Counted from the first letter of the stretch, positions 16,907 through 26,121 are shown. The stretch: 64,000 nt of DNA from Actinomycetota bacterium (GCA_947449765.1 CANFSP010000008.1:1-64000); one strand, 5' to 3'. The notes: generated by a model not told the origin, from the letters alone. Numbers and translations: made by a program.

Positions 16907-18715
16907 TTAGTCGCCAGGCAAGTCCTCGTGCTCGTAGAGTCCCTCGATTTGCTCGGCAAAGTCTTTCTGAATTTCCTGCCGCTTGATGCTCATCTTCGGA
17001 GTCAGATGCCCTGAGGCTTCGGTGAATTCCACGGGCAAAATCACAAATTTGCGGATTGATTCTGCTCGAGAAACACGCGCGTTAGCTCGGTCAATCGCCT
17101 GCTGCACTTGGGCAAGTACTGCAGGGTGCACGACGGCTTGACCCAGCGGCATCTTTGGGTCGAGTTTGTTGTTGGCGAGCCATACTGGGAGCATCTCCGT
17201 GTCGAGCGTAATGAGCGCTGAGATGTACGGTTTTCGGTCGCCTACGACGACGACCTGACCGATGAGTGGGTCACTGCGGATGGGATCCTCAAGATAGCTC
17301 GGTGCAACGTTCTTGCCGCCAGCCGTCACAATGATTTCTTTCTTCCGGCCAGTGATGGTGAGATATCCGTCATCATCAAGCGAACCGATGTCACCGGTTT
17401 TAAACCAGTCACCATCAAACGTCTCTTTGGTAGCTTTGGGGTTTTTCCAGTAGCTGTCGAACACGTTGATTCCTCGGACGTGGACTTCACCATCAGCCGC
17501 AATTCGGATCCCGACCCCGGGCAAGGGTGGACCTACGGTGCCGATTTTGATGTTTTCTGGGCGGTTGATTGTGGCAGGTGCCGTCGTTTCGGTGAGGCCA
17601 TACCCCTCAAGAACGGTTACGCCGAGACCCTTGTAGAAGTGGCCGAGGCGGTGTCCCAGTGGAGCTGATCCCGAGACCGCGTATTTCACGTTTCCACCCA
17701 GTGCGCTTCGCAACTTGGACAGGACAAGGCGATCCAAAGCGGCAAATTTGACCTTTAGTGCCACGGGAACGTGACCGGAGTCTTGAGCCTGTGAGTACTG
17801 GACAGCGACGCGTGCAGCGGTGCGGAAGATTTTTCCTTTCCCACCTGCTTCGGCCTTCTGTTCTGCCGAGTTGAACACCTTCTCAAAAACGCGCGGTACG
17901 GCAAGCAAAAGTGACGGTCGGAATGACTGCATCGCGGGAAGAAGCTGCGAGGTGTCTGGCTGGTGACCTACTTTGGCGCCACGTGTTACGCAGAGCACTG
18001 AAATAAACCTCGCAAAAATGTGTGCTGTCGTAATGAAAAGCAGAAGTGAGCATTCTGTGTTCACCACCTCGCCCAGTGCCAAGCCGGAGTTTCGACACAA
18101 TTCAACGAAATTCGAGTGCGTCAGGACACAACCCTTGGGGCGGCCGGTAGATCCCGACGTATAGATGAGTGTTGCGATGTCTTTGCCCGAAGCCGAAGCT
18201 CGTCGCTTCTCCAAGTCGGCGTCGCTAATGGCAGAACCCGAACTCGCGAGCTTTTCGAGGTCACCGCCCTCTATCGTCCAGGTGCTGTGCACGAACGGCG
18301 TTTGGGAGCGAATCGAACTAAAGCGCGACTCCATCTCGTGGGTCTCGAAAATGATGGAGACCGCTTCAGAATCGCTGACAATCCACTGGATTTGGTCTGG
18401 AGCGCTGGTTTCATAAATCGGAACCAATACCGCACCGGCAAACCACATCGCGAAATCCACAAGTGTCCACTCGTAGCGGGTTCGGCACATCATCCCGACT
18501 TTGTCGCCCTGTTTGATTCCGGCCGCAATAAAGCCTTTGGCGAGTTTCTCGACGTGGGCGTGAAACTCCGCAGCGGTCACGTCACGCCAGCCAGCTCCGT
18601 CGGGAACCGCGAAGAGTGCACGGTCGCCAGAGTCGCGAACGCGATCGAGGAGCAGGTTTGTGCAGTTGTCCTGAGGTTTCGCCTCGACAATGGCAGGCAT
18701 ATCAACTTGGTCCAC
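16907..18715 (-). CDS. Long-chain fatty-acid--CoA ligase (FadD15-like)
   Basis: The 602-residue AMP-forming ligase has the P-loop-like YTSGSTGRPKG, the A5 motif GYGLTETTAPATINRP, TGDIG, and GRKKEIIVTAGGKNVAP. It activates fatty acids to acyl-CoA for lipid synthesis or degradation. In M. tuberculosis fadD15 lies near an acyltransferase and aroG, and the same neighbours (PlsC-like, class II DAHP synthase) occur here. GTG at 18715 (VDQVDMPAIVE) is the start. It is divergent from the ROK kinase gene, with a 92-bp promoter region between. Confidence 0.92.
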   Translation of the reverse strand: MDQVDMPAIVEAKPQDNCTNLLLDRVRDSGDRALFAVPDGAGWRDVTAAEFHAHVEKLAKGFIAAGIKQGDKVGMMCRTRYEWTLVDFAMWFAGAVLVPIYETSAPDQIQWIVSDSEAVSIIFETHEMESRFSSIRSQTPFVHSTWTIEGGDLEKLASSGSAISDADLEKRRASASGKDIATLIYTSGSTGRPKGCVLTHSNFVELCRNSGLALGEVVNTECSLLLFITTAHIFARFISVLCVTRGAKVGHQPDTSQLLPAMQSFRPSLLLAVPRVFEKVFNSAEQKAEAGGKGKIFRTAARVAVQYSQAQDSGHVPVALKVKFAALDRLVLSKLRSALGGNVKYAVSGSAPLGHRLGHFYKGLGVTVLEGYGLTETTAPATINRPENIKIGTVGPPLPGVGIRIAADGEVHVRGINVFDSYWKNPKATKETFDGDWFKTGDIGSLDDDGYLTITGRKKEIIVTAGGKNVAPSYLEDPIRSDPLIGQVVVVGDRKPYISALITLDTEMLPVWLANNKLDPKMPLGQAVVHPAVLAQVQQAIDRANARVSRAESIRKFVILPVEFTEASGHLTPKMSIKRQEIQKDFAEQIEGLYEHEDLPGD

Positions 18716-18807
18716 GATGACTCCTTACAGTCTTGACTACACTCTACTTATCTTGCGTTTTTCTCGGGAAGACCAATTGTGGTGAGGCCCCTCGATAAGG
18801 AGTTTTC

Positions 18808-19782
18808 GTGCTGACTATCGGCATCGACATCGGTGGGACAAAGATTGCCGGGGCGCTTGTGACCGCCGACGGAACACCCGTGAGGCAAACGAAGATTCCC
18901 ACTCCTGCCTCAGATCCTCGCGCTCTTGAGGACGCGATTGTCGATACGGTGGCCTCGCTTATGGAGGGCACCTCGTCATCGGGAGAAGTCTTAGCGGTCG
19001 GCATCGCTGCCGCGGGTTTTATCGATGCCACAGCCTCCCGCGTGTACTACGCGCCCAACATTGCGTGGCGCAATGAACCCTTGCGCGAACGAATCGAGGC
19101 GCGCATCCCGTACCCCGTCGTCATAGAAAATGATGCGAATGCGGCGGGATGGGCCGAGTACCGATTTGGCGCCGGGCGCATGCACGCTCACATGACCATG
19201 CTGACCATCGGCACGGGAGTCGGCGGCGCTGTGGTGGTCGACGGGCAATTGTTCCGCGGGGGTTTTGGCGTCGGAGCTGAACTTGGTCACATTCTTGTCG
19301 AGCCGAACGGTGAATTGTGTGGATGCGGCCAGCGCGGCTGCATTGAACAGTACGGAAGCGGGCGTGCACTTTTACGATTTGCCAATGAGCTCGCCGAGGA
19401 TGAGCAACTCGGCGCGGGGCTACGCGCAGCTCGGGGTGCCGATGGTCGCATCGATTCGGATTCTCTCAAACGCCTTCTCAGTGAAGGTGAGTCTGGTGCG
19501 ATGAGTGCCCTCACGACCCTCGGGGAGTGGATCGGGCGGGCCTGTGCCATCCTTGGCGCGGTTCTTGATCCAAACATCTTTGTGATTGGTGGAGGAGTGG
19601 CACTAGCGGGGGAGGCACTGCTGAAACCTATCCGTGAGTCTTACATTCAGCACATGCCCGGCCGCGGCTTTCATCCCGAGGCTGAATTTGCGGTGGCTCA
19701 AATGCTGAACGATGCCGGAGTGATTGGTGCAGCGGATCTGGCGCGTCAGCACTATGAAAAACTCCACTCGTCTGGGCGATAG
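18808..19782 (+). CDS. glk: ROK-family glucokinase
   Basis: The 324-residue sugar kinase has the ATP-binding DIGGTKIAG, the sugar-binding IENDANAAGWAEYRFG, GTGVGGAVV, and the zinc-binding ROK signature CGCGQRGCIEQYGSG. No helix-turn-helix is present, so it is a kinase, not a repressor. It probably phosphorylates glucose in the cytoplasm; the orphan ABC sugar permeases of this window are 14 kb away. GTG at 18808 follows AAGGAG. It heads a likely operon with the acyltransferase gene 24 bp downstream. Confidence 0.92.
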   Translation: MLTIGIDIGGTKIAGALVTADGTPVRQTKIPTPASDPRALEDAIVDTVASLMEGTSSSGEVLAVGIAAAGFIDATASRVYYAPNIAWRNEPLRERIEARIPYPVVIENDANAAGWAEYRFGAGRMHAHMTMLTIGTGVGGAVVVDGQLFRGGFGVGAELGHILVEPNGELCGCGQRGCIEQYGSGRALLRFANELAEDEQLGAGLRAARGADGRIDSDSLKRLLSEGESGAMSALTTLGEWIGRACAILGAVLDPNIFVIGGGVALAGEALLKPIRESYIQHMPGRGFHPEAEFAVAQMLNDAGVIGAADLARQHYEKLHSSGR

Positions 19783-19806
19783 GCTGACAAGGCAAGGGAG
19801 GCGCGA

Positions 19807-20496
19807 ATGTTTTATTGGCTGATGAAGCACATCTTTCTCGGGCCTTTTCTCAAGGCGGTTTTCCGTCCGTGGGTGAGTGGGGCAGAGAATGTTCCCGAAT
19901 CCGGGCCGGTGATTCTCGCGAGTAATCACTTATCTTTCGTCGATTCCATCTTCTTGCCACTCATGATGGAACGACGGGTGGTCTTTCTCGCGAAGAGTGA
20001 GTACTTCACCGGTAAGGGCCTCAAGGGCTGGCTCACCAAAATGTTTTTTATCGGATCCGGCCAACTCCCGATGGATCGTTCCGGCGGTAAAGCGAGCGAA
20101 GCATCCCTCAACACCGGGCTTGACGTTCTGGCACGTGGGAACGTGCTGGGCATTTACCCCGAGGGCACGCGTTCCCCCGACGGCAAGCTGTACCGAGGTC
20201 GCACTGGGGTTGCGCGCATGATTCTTGAGGCGAAGGCCCCGGTGGTTCCCTGCGCCATGGTGGACACGGCCAAAGTCATGCCCTTGGGCAAGAAACTTCC
20301 TCGGGTTCACCGCGTAGGCATCATTGTGGGCAAACCCCTTGATTTCACCCGATTTGCTGGCCTTGAAGGCGATCGTTTCATCCTTCGTGCCGTCACCGAC
20401 GAAATCATGTACGAGCTTCATGGGTTGAGTGACCAAGAGTACGAGGATGTCTACGCGTCCAGCGTCAAGTCACGGGCTCGTCTCGCCACTCGGTAG
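19807..20496 (+). CDS. plsC: 1-acyl-glycerol-3-phosphate acyltransferase
   Basis: The 229-residue membrane-associated protein has the acyltransferase motif SNHLSFVDS (HxxxxD, H41 and D46), then YPEGTRSPDGKLYRGRTG with the substrate-binding EGTR, and a final IVGKPLDF block. It transfers an acyl chain to lysophosphatidate to make phosphatidate, the precursor of membrane phospholipids. A short hydrophobic start (FYWLMKHIFLGPFL) suits membrane attachment. It shares direction and close spacing with the ROK kinase gene, and is syntenic with the Rv2182c-like acyltransferase near aroG in mycobacteria. Confidence 0.92.
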   Translation: MFYWLMKHIFLGPFLKAVFRPWVSGAENVPESGPVILASNHLSFVDSIFLPLMMERRVVFLAKSEYFTGKGLKGWLTKMFFIGSGQLPMDRSGGKASEASLNTGLDVLARGNVLGIYPEGTRSPDGKLYRGRTGVARMILEAKAPVVPCAMVDTAKVMPLGKKLPRVHRVGIIVGKPLDFTRFAGLEGDRFILRAVTDEIMYELHGLSDQEYEDVYASSVKSRARLATR

Positions 20497-20507
20497 GCTA
20501 GAACCCT

Positions 20508-20540
20508 GAGTTCGAACCGCTTGGTGGTGGTTGCGAACTC
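20508..20540 (+). promoter_or_regulatory. Strong leader hairpin before the DAHP synthase gene
   Basis: GAGTTCG (20508-20514) plus AACC (20515-20518) pair with GGTT (20529-20532) plus CGAACTC (20534-20540), with one bulged G and a 10-base loop. The stem ends 31 bases before the ATG. No U-run follows, so it is not a standard terminator of plsC; it may gate translation or transcription of the aromatic pathway gene. Confidence 0.55.
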
Positions 20541-20571
20541 TTCCTGCGCCACCGCTTACGAAAGAGTGCAC

Positions 20572-21939
20572 ATGTCGTCTGTCGAACCCAACATCGTTGC
20601 CAGCAAAGAGGTGCTGGACGGGCTTGACTATTGGCGCTCCTTGCCCATCAAGCAGCAACCAATCTGGGATGACCTCGCCGAAGTAAAGCTCGTGAGTGAA
20701 ACGTTGTCGACCCTTCCGCCGCTGGTTTTTGCTGGCGAGGTGGACCACTTACGCACGCGTTTGGCCGCCGCGGCTCGCGGCGAAGCTTTCCTCCTCCAGG
20801 GTGGCGATTGCGCCGAGACCTTTGCGGGTGCGAATGCCGATCAAATTCGCAACCGTGTCAAAACTGTGTTGCAAATGGCCGTCGTACTCACCTACGCCGC
20901 TCAAATGCCTGTCATCAAGATGGGACGCATGGCCGGGCAGTTTGCGAAGCCACGTTCGAGCGACACCGAAACTCGTGGCGACGTGACGCTGCCCGCATAC
21001 CGTGGTGACATTGTCAATGGCTATGACTTCACCCCGGAATCACGGCGGGCCAATCCGCAGCGAATGTTGCAGGGCTATCACACCTCTGCATCCACGCTCA
21101 ACCTCATTCGCGCCTTCACCCAGGGTGGCTTTGCAGATCTGCGCGAGGTGCACAACTGGAATAAAGGCTTTCGGTCCAACCCCGCGAACGCACGTTACGA
21201 AGTCCTGGCAAGTGAAATCGATCGCGCGATCAACTTTATGGCCGCGTGTGGGGCGGACTTCGAGGCGCTTCGTCGCACCGAATTTTTCGTCTCGCACGAG
21301 GCCCTTCTCATGGATTACGAGCGACCTCTCACTCGCATCGATTCGCGCACGGGGACTCCCTATGACACGTCGTCACACTTCTTGTGGATCGGGGAGCGTA
21401 CCCGGGAGCTTGACGGTGCGCACGTTGATTTCTTGTCGCGAGTTCGCAACCCCATCGGAGTCAAACTTGGACCGTCGACCACGCCCGAGACCATGAAACA
21501 GCTCATCGACAAACTTGATCCGGAACGCGAGCCAGGCCGGCTGACCTTCATCACGCGCATGGGAGCCGGAAAGATTCGCGAGAATCTTCCTCCTCTTCTC
21601 GAGGCTATTTCGTCGATGGATGCTCTGCCGCTGTGGATCACAGACCCGATGCACGGCAATGGAATCACCACACCCAATGGGTACAAGACGCGTCGGTTCG
21701 ATGATGTCGTCGATGAGGTTAAAGGCTTCTTCGAGGCCCACCGCGAGGCTGGAACATTCCCGGGTGGCATCCACGTTGAGCTGACCGGAGACGATGTCAC
21801 CGAATGCTTGGGTGGTTCCGAAATGATTGACGAAGAGGATCTGGCCACGCGCTACGAGTCACTGTGTGACCCGCGCCTGAACCACATGCAGTCTCTTGAG
21901 CTTGCGTTCCTCGTTGCCGAGGAACTCGGACGCCGCTAA
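20572..21939 (+). CDS. aroG: DAHP synthase, class II (plant-type)
   Basis: The 455-residue enzyme condenses phosphoenolpyruvate and erythrose 4-phosphate, the first step of the shikimate pathway. Class II features are visible: LLQGGDCAETFAG, KMGRMAGQFAKPRS, LWIGERT, GVKLGPS, TRMGAGKIR, TDPMHGN and the final ELAFLVAEEL. The ATG at 20572 fits the usual MSxxEPNI-type start; an in-frame TTG at 20521 lies in the leader hairpin and was rejected. In mycobacteria this enzyme is allosterically controlled with chorismate mutase; no mutase is encoded nearby. Confidence 0.95.
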   Translation: MSSVEPNIVASKEVLDGLDYWRSLPIKQQPIWDDLAEVKLVSETLSTLPPLVFAGEVDHLRTRLAAAARGEAFLLQGGDCAETFAGANADQIRNRVKTVLQMAVVLTYAAQMPVIKMGRMAGQFAKPRSSDTETRGDVTLPAYRGDIVNGYDFTPESRRANPQRMLQGYHTSASTLNLIRAFTQGGFADLREVHNWNKGFRSNPANARYEVLASEIDRAINFMAACGADFEALRRTEFFVSHEALLMDYERPLTRIDSRTGTPYDTSSHFLWIGERTRELDGAHVDFLSRVRNPIGVKLGPSTTPETMKQLIDKLDPEREPGRLTFITRMGAGKIRENLPPLLEAISSMDALPLWITDPMHGNGITTPNGYKTRRFDDVVDEVKGFFEAHREAGTFPGGIHVELTGDDVTECLGGSEMIDEEDLATRYESLCDPRLNHMQSLELAFLVAEELGRR

Positions 21940-21997
21940 CTACGGAAGGCTGAGACGACTACGTCGTTTCGCCTCGAGACACCTCAGGTGCCTTGAC

Positions 21998-23884
21998 CTA
22001 AGGGTTATAGAGCTCGATGGTTGAACCCTTGGCAATCTGGGTTCCCGGCTTTTCGGACATGCTCAACACTCTCAACGAGGACCAGTAAACGTCAGGCGCA
22101 TTACTCGTTACCACGAAACCGAGAGCGGTGAGTTGTGAGGCTGCGTCGGCAATGATGTCCCCGATCACATCCGGAATCGTGATCATCTCGGGCCCTTTGG
22201 AAATCACGGCGCCCACCGTGTCTCCCGGTCCCAGTCCGCCTTCGGGAATGTTGAGCGACACAACCGATCCTTTGGCAACGGAAGTGCTGTAGTCCTCAGA
22301 CGCAACCTGTGGCTTAAGCCCGGCAGCGGTGAGAGTGGCAAAGGCATCCGCTTGAGGCTTACCAACCACATCGGGAAGTGGTCCAGCCGACACAATGAGC
22401 GTGACGTTGCCGAGTTCGGCGTAGGTGTCGCCGAGAGGTTTGCCTGAGCCATTGAGGGCGGCAATCACAAGGCCGCTGGCGACCGTTGCGTCAAACTTCG
22501 TCGTCACGGTTTTCAAGGTAAAAGGCGCTGCCGTGATGGCCTTTTCAGCGTCTGCCTGGGGGAGACCCACCGTCGCCGGGACGGCAATCATTTTTGGACC
22601 GAGTGAGATATTCAGCACGAGAGCGGCTCCCTTGGGAACCCGCGAGCCTCCCGAGGGATCGGTATCGATGACCAGTCCTTTTTTGATGGTCGTCGAATTG
22701 ATCTCCTTGGGAGTGACCTGGAATCCCGCGTCTTTCAGTGCCGCAGTGGCGATTTCTGGAGCTTGTCCTGCGGTTACCGGAATGGGGACATATGACCCAG
22801 GCCCGGCCGCAAAGAACCAACCAAGTCCGCCGGCGAGTAAAGCCAACGCGATAATCACGCCACCCACGATGAGGGAGCGCTTGCGTTTCGTTGAGGTGAG
22901 TGCCCGTAGTCTCCCCGTTGCCGTCAGGGGCTCGGCCGTTTCGTTACCCTCAAGAACCGTTGTGGCGTTGTCCGAGCCTTGCGCGTTTGCCGGCATCACT
23001 ACCGTTTGCTGAGTGGGAATCGTCGTGGTGTGCACGCCGTGACGAATCTCGGGTTCCGCGATGTGCAGGGCATCCAACATCTCCGAGGCGTTTTTAGGTC
23101 GACTTTCGGGCACGCGTTGAGTTCCCCAACGAACGATGTCGTCGAGGGATGCGGGCACCATCGGGTTGCGTGAGGATGGCAGCGGTACCTGATCATTCGC
23201 ATGCTGATACGCAATCTGCATCGGTTGCTCACCCTGATAGGGCTGGCTTCCGGTGAGCATTTCGAACATCATGATGCCCGCAGCGTAAATGTCACTTCGC
23301 GCATCAGCCACACCGCGCGTCAACAGCTCGGGAGACAAGTACGCAATCGTGCCCAGCAACGCCTGACCGGATGCGGTATTCGCCGTGGTGGCTCGGGCCA
23401 ATCCAAAGTCGCCAATTTTGATTCGACCATCGTCAGCTAACAGAACGTTTTCGGGCTTGAGATCACGATGAACAATTCCGGCTTCATGAGCGGCAGCCAA
23501 GCCACCAAGAACAGCATCCATGATGTCCAAGGTCTGTTCCGGGGTGAGCATGCCGAAATTGTTGAGCAGCTGCCGGAGTGTGATCCCCGGTAAATATTCC
23601 ATGACGAGGTAGGCCAGCTCGGCGTCATGTCCCTGATCGAAAACGCTGACCACATTGGGGTGGGCGAGCCTCGCGGCAGATCGCGCCTCCTGAATAAAAC
23701 GCGCCCGGAAGTCCTCGTCGTCGGCAAGATGATCGTGCATGATTTTGACGGCAACGCGACGTTCCAAGCGCAAGTCGGTAGCGACAAAAACCGTGGCCAT
23801 TCCGCCGCGGGCAATCCGGGCCGTGATCTGGTAACGCCCGTCGATGAGGCGACCAATCATCGGGTCGTCAACGGTAGAGGTCAC
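21998..23884 (-). CDS. pknL: PASTA-domain Ser/Thr protein kinase (PknL type)
   Basis: The 628-residue membrane kinase has GGMATVFVA and VAVKIM (K47), HRDLKPEN (D141) and DFGLAR (D159) in a cytoplasmic kinase domain (1-270). A juxtamembrane linker follows, then one membrane span (about 337-360), then four PASTA repeats of about 65 residues outside. PASTA domains sense muropeptides or lipid II. Candidate substrates in the window are GarA and the Rv2175c-like protein, a known PknL target in mycobacteria. Synteny with LysM, Rv2175c-like, prenyl synthase and aroG supports PknL over PknB. It converges on aroG. Confidence 0.93.
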   Translation of the reverse strand: MTSTVDDPMIGRLIDGRYQITARIARGGMATVFVATDLRLERRVAVKIMHDHLADDEDFRARFIQEARSAARLAHPNVVSVFDQGHDAELAYLVMEYLPGITLRQLLNNFGMLTPEQTLDIMDAVLGGLAAAHEAGIVHRDLKPENVLLADDGRIKIGDFGLARATTANTASGQALLGTIAYLSPELLTRGVADARSDIYAAGIMMFEMLTGSQPYQGEQPMQIAYQHANDQVPLPSSRNPMVPASLDDIVRWGTQRVPESRPKNASEMLDALHIAEPEIRHGVHTTTIPTQQTVVMPANAQGSDNATTVLEGNETAEPLTATGRLRALTSTKRKRSLIVGGVIIALALLAGGLGWFFAAGPGSYVPIPVTAGQAPEIATAALKDAGFQVTPKEINSTTIKKGLVIDTDPSGGSRVPKGAALVLNISLGPKMIAVPATVGLPQADAEKAITAAPFTLKTVTTKFDATVASGLVIAALNGSGKPLGDTYAELGNVTLIVSAGPLPDVVGKPQADAFATLTAAGLKPQVASEDYSTSVAKGSVVSLNIPEGGLGPGDTVGAVISKGPEMITIPDVIGDIIADAASQLTALGFVVTSNAPDVYWSSLRVLSMSEKPGTQIAKGSTIELYNP

Positions 23885-23936
23885 GACCCCAGTTTAGAAA
23901 TGGAATCGCCGTTTTTTCCGCTGAAACACCGGTGAT

Positions 23937-24530
23937 TTATACGGCTGGGAGAGTTTCCATCATGGACATGCTCGGGATGACCAGGCGCTGCCCAATGATT
24001 AAGCGGCTCGTTTTGTGAAGGCCATTGGCGGTCATGATGGCCCGCGGTTGCACTCCGTAGAGTCTTGCTATGGCTTCGAGAGTGTCGCCGGCGACAACGT
24101 TGTGTCGCGATATGTCCACGGTCTCGAACCTGGCGGGAATTCCCGCGGTATTGAGTGGCACGTGAAGAACCTGACCGACGGCAATCATGGTTCGCCAACT
24201 CAAGCCATTGGCCGCGAGCAATTCCGCAGTTGAAACACCCGCACGCTGTGCGATGTCACGCACCGTATCGCCGTCGACAACGGTGTACGCATCGGTGCTG
24301 TCTCGCAGCGTGGTGTCAGTAGCCGGGGCAGAGGATGTGTTGACATGGCGTCCGTGCTGACCAGACTTTGGTTTTTTGTCCGACAGTTGCGGCGCGTCTA
24401 CCGCCTGAGCGGTGGAGCCGGCGGCGGCAACGACCGCAGCAATCGCAGCCACAGCAAGGGGACCACCGACTGCAACACCGAGTGACCTAGCATGGGATTT
24501 TGACCTGAACGTGCTGCGATGCTTGGTCAT
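23937..24530 (-). CDS. Secreted protein with two LysM domains
   Basis: The 197-residue product has a basic start and a hydrophobic segment (residues about 19-42, VGGPLAVAAIAAVVAAAG), a Ser/Thr linker, and two LysM repeats: YTVVDGDTVRDIAQRAGVS (about 82 on) and HNVVAGDTLEAIARLYGVQ. LysM binds N-acetylglucosamine in peptidoglycan. There is no hydrolase domain, so it is a binding or scaffold protein. It is 52 bp upstream of the PASTA kinase in the same direction and probably co-transcribed, which suggests a wall-sensing partnership. That partnership is inference. Confidence 0.88.
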   Translation of the reverse strand: MTKHRSTFRSKSHARSLGVAVGGPLAVAAIAAVVAAAGSTAQAVDAPQLSDKKPKSGQHGRHVNTSSAPATDTTLRDSTDAYTVVDGDTVRDIAQRAGVSTAELLAANGLSWRTMIAVGQVLHVPLNTAGIPARFETVDISRHNVVAGDTLEAIARLYGVQPRAIMTANGLHKTSRLIIGQRLVIPSMSMMETLPAV

Positions 24531-24629
24531 TTTCCCTCCTTAGCCGGCTACTCAGGGGAATGTCACCATTGGTCACACTTTAAGCGATTGATTAAACTGC
24601 TGGTCTTAGGCGGACTCGGCGTGTCGTGC

Positions 24630-24666
24630 GTGCGCGAGTGGTGCACAAAAGTGCGCGGGTGGTGCA
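24630..24666. promoter_or_regulatory. Direct repeat GTGCGCGAGTGGTGCA / GTGCGCGGGTGGTGCA
   Basis: The two 16-mers at 24630-24645 and 24651-24666 differ at one base and are spaced 21 bp, two helix turns. They lie in the divergent gap between the LysM gene and the Rv2175c-like regulator, ending 10 bp before its GTG. The second copy would overlap the ribosome-binding region. A two-site operator, possibly for the regulator itself, is the simplest reading. Confidence 0.5.
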
Positions 24667-24676
24667 ATCTTTAACT

Positions 24677-25018
24677 GTGACGCCATTGCCAGAAACTGTT
24701 CCCACGTACACGCTCCCCGAAATTGCCGAAATCACTGGTCTGCCTGTTACGCGGGTGCGTCGACTCATCGAAGAGCACCAGCTCGCCGCCACGCGAATCG
24801 ACAACGTCTTGCGGGTTCCCCAAGCATTCATGCGCGATGGAGCGCCGGTGGGTGAACTTCATGGCACGTTCGTTCTGCTCGCAGATCTTCACTTCTCGGA
24901 TGACGAGATCGTCGAGTGGATGTTCACGTCCGAAGAAAGTCTCGGTGTGACTCCGATGGATGCTCTGCTCGCGGGGCGCAAAGCCGAAGTTCGTCGCATC
25001 GCACAAGCTCTGCTGTAG
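24677..25018 (+). CDS. Rv2175c-like helix-turn-helix DNA-binding protein
   Basis: The 113-residue product has a helix-turn-helix near the N-terminus (about 11-50: YTLPEIAEITGLPVTRVRR, LIEEHQLAATRI) and a small C-terminal domain ending MDALLAGRKAEVRRIAQALL. The match in sequence character and in position next to a PknL-type kinase identifies it as Rv2175c-like. In mycobacteria the kinase phosphorylates its N-terminal threonine and abolishes DNA binding. The stretch MTPLPETVPTY at the start here contains candidate threonines. I chose GTG 24677; the upstream frame (from 24626) runs through the repeated operator. Confidence 0.85.
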   Translation: MTPLPETVPTYTLPEIAEITGLPVTRVRRLIEEHQLAATRIDNVLRVPQAFMRDGAPVGELHGTFVLLADLHFSDDEIVEWMFTSEESLGVTPMDALLAGRKAEVRRIAQALL

Positions 25019-25041
25019 CGGAGGCAGGTTTGCCCGACGGT

Positions 25042-26121
25042 CTATGAGTCGCGGCGAACGACCCGTTCCGCAAAGTCACGCCACGAGTCCCGGGCATTTT
25101 CGTGAACGGGAATCGAATTCAGTGCCAGCATGGCTTCACTAAAGGCTGCGTTAATTCGTTCTTCCACCTGAGAGCGGGCCTGAGTTTCTTCCAGGAGGCG
25201 CATTACCTCGGTGACTTGGGACAGCGACGCATTCGTGTTGCCAAGGGTTGTGTTCAGGAGGTCGCGCTCATCGTTGGACAGGTGTGGCATAGCGAGGGCA
25301 ATGAGAACCGTTCGTTTGCCCTCGCGAATGTCGTCACCCACGGGTTTTCCCGTGATGCTTTCATCGCCGAACACGCCCAGTAAATCGTCACGAAGTTGAA
25401 ATGCATCGCCGAGCGGGAGGGCGAATCGACGAATGGAGTCAACAAAGTCATCATCCGCACCTGCCAGCAGAGCCCCGATGATCAGGGGCGCTTCGATGCT
25501 GTACTTGGCCGACTTGTAGGTGACTACGGTTTCCGCGCGACGAAGTGCGTTCTCAGGTGCAACAGTCGGCCACGCGTTTTCTTCGACGATGTCGAGATAC
25601 TGTCCGACCGTGACGTCAAGTTTCATTCGATCGAATTCGCTCCGGGCTCGACGCGCGTGGGTCGTATTCGCGTGCTCGGCCAGTCCGCGCGCAACGGCGA
25701 GGTCGCTCCCGGCAAGAAGATAATCTCCCACGAGAAGCGCCGCCGAGACGCCATAGTGCGCGCTGTCGCGGGACCAGGCTTCGGATTCATGGACGGACTG
25801 AAAGTGTCGGTGAGCTGCGGGTCGGCCCCGTCGCGTATCCGACTTGTCCATAATGTCATCGTGCGCCAGCGCAGCAGCGTGAAAGTATTCCAGCCCCGCA
25901 GCGACAAGTTCGAGCGATTCCGGAAGTTCCGGGTTGAGAGAGGCGTAACCCAGAGCGCAGAAGAGTGCGCGAAATCTTTTGCCGCCGCTCAGAGCCTGAC
26001 CGGCATACTCGGTAAACCGCTGAGCGTCAGGACCTAGACCGGCGAGGTCGTCTGACATTTCGGTAACGAGACCCGCGATTCGGTCATTTACACGAAGCAC
26101 CCAGTTTGCCGCATCCATCAT
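25042..26121 (-). CDS. idsA: Polyprenyl (geranylgeranyl-type) diphosphate synthase
   Basis: The 359-residue trans-prenyltransferase has the first aspartate-rich motif DDIMD (88-92) after LAHD, GGKRFRALFC at 47-55, and the second region QLRDDLLGVFGD. It elongates isoprenoid diphosphates that supply lipid carriers, quinones or carotenoids. Product length depends on residues before DDxxD (YFHAAALAH), which cannot be interpreted safely here. It converges with the Rv2175c-like gene (23-bp gap), matching the mycobacterial idsA2-Rv2175c-pknL arrangement. Confidence 0.92.
   Translation of the reverse strand: MMDAANWVLRVNDRIAGLVTEMSDDLAGLGPDAQRFTEYAGQALSGGKRFRALFCALGYASLNPELPESLELVAAGLEYFHAAALAHDDIMDKSDTRRGRPAAHRHFQSVHESEAWSRDSAHYGVSAALLVGDYLLAGSDLAVARGLAEHANTTHARRARSEFDRMKLDVTVGQYLDIVEENAWPTVAPENALRRAETVVTYKSAKYSIEAPLIIGALLAGADDDFVDSIRRFALPLGDAFQLRDDLLGVFGDESITGKPVGDDIREGKRTVLIALAMPHLSNDERDLLNTTLGNTNASLSQVTEVMRLLEETQARSQVEERINAAFSEAMLALNSIPVHENARDSWRDFAERVVRRDS

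Noticed and set aside
20521-20560. Trp leader peptide before aroG (three TGG triplets at 20522-20530)
   Set aside because: The TGG frame has a TGA stop directly before it (20507-20509) and no start codon between that stop and the TGG codons, so no leader peptide can be read.
21952-21970. GAGACGAC-tac-GTCGTTTC hairpin between aroG and pknL
   Set aside because: Eight pairs including a G-U, no T-run on either strand; it may aid termination of convergent genes but is too weak to call.
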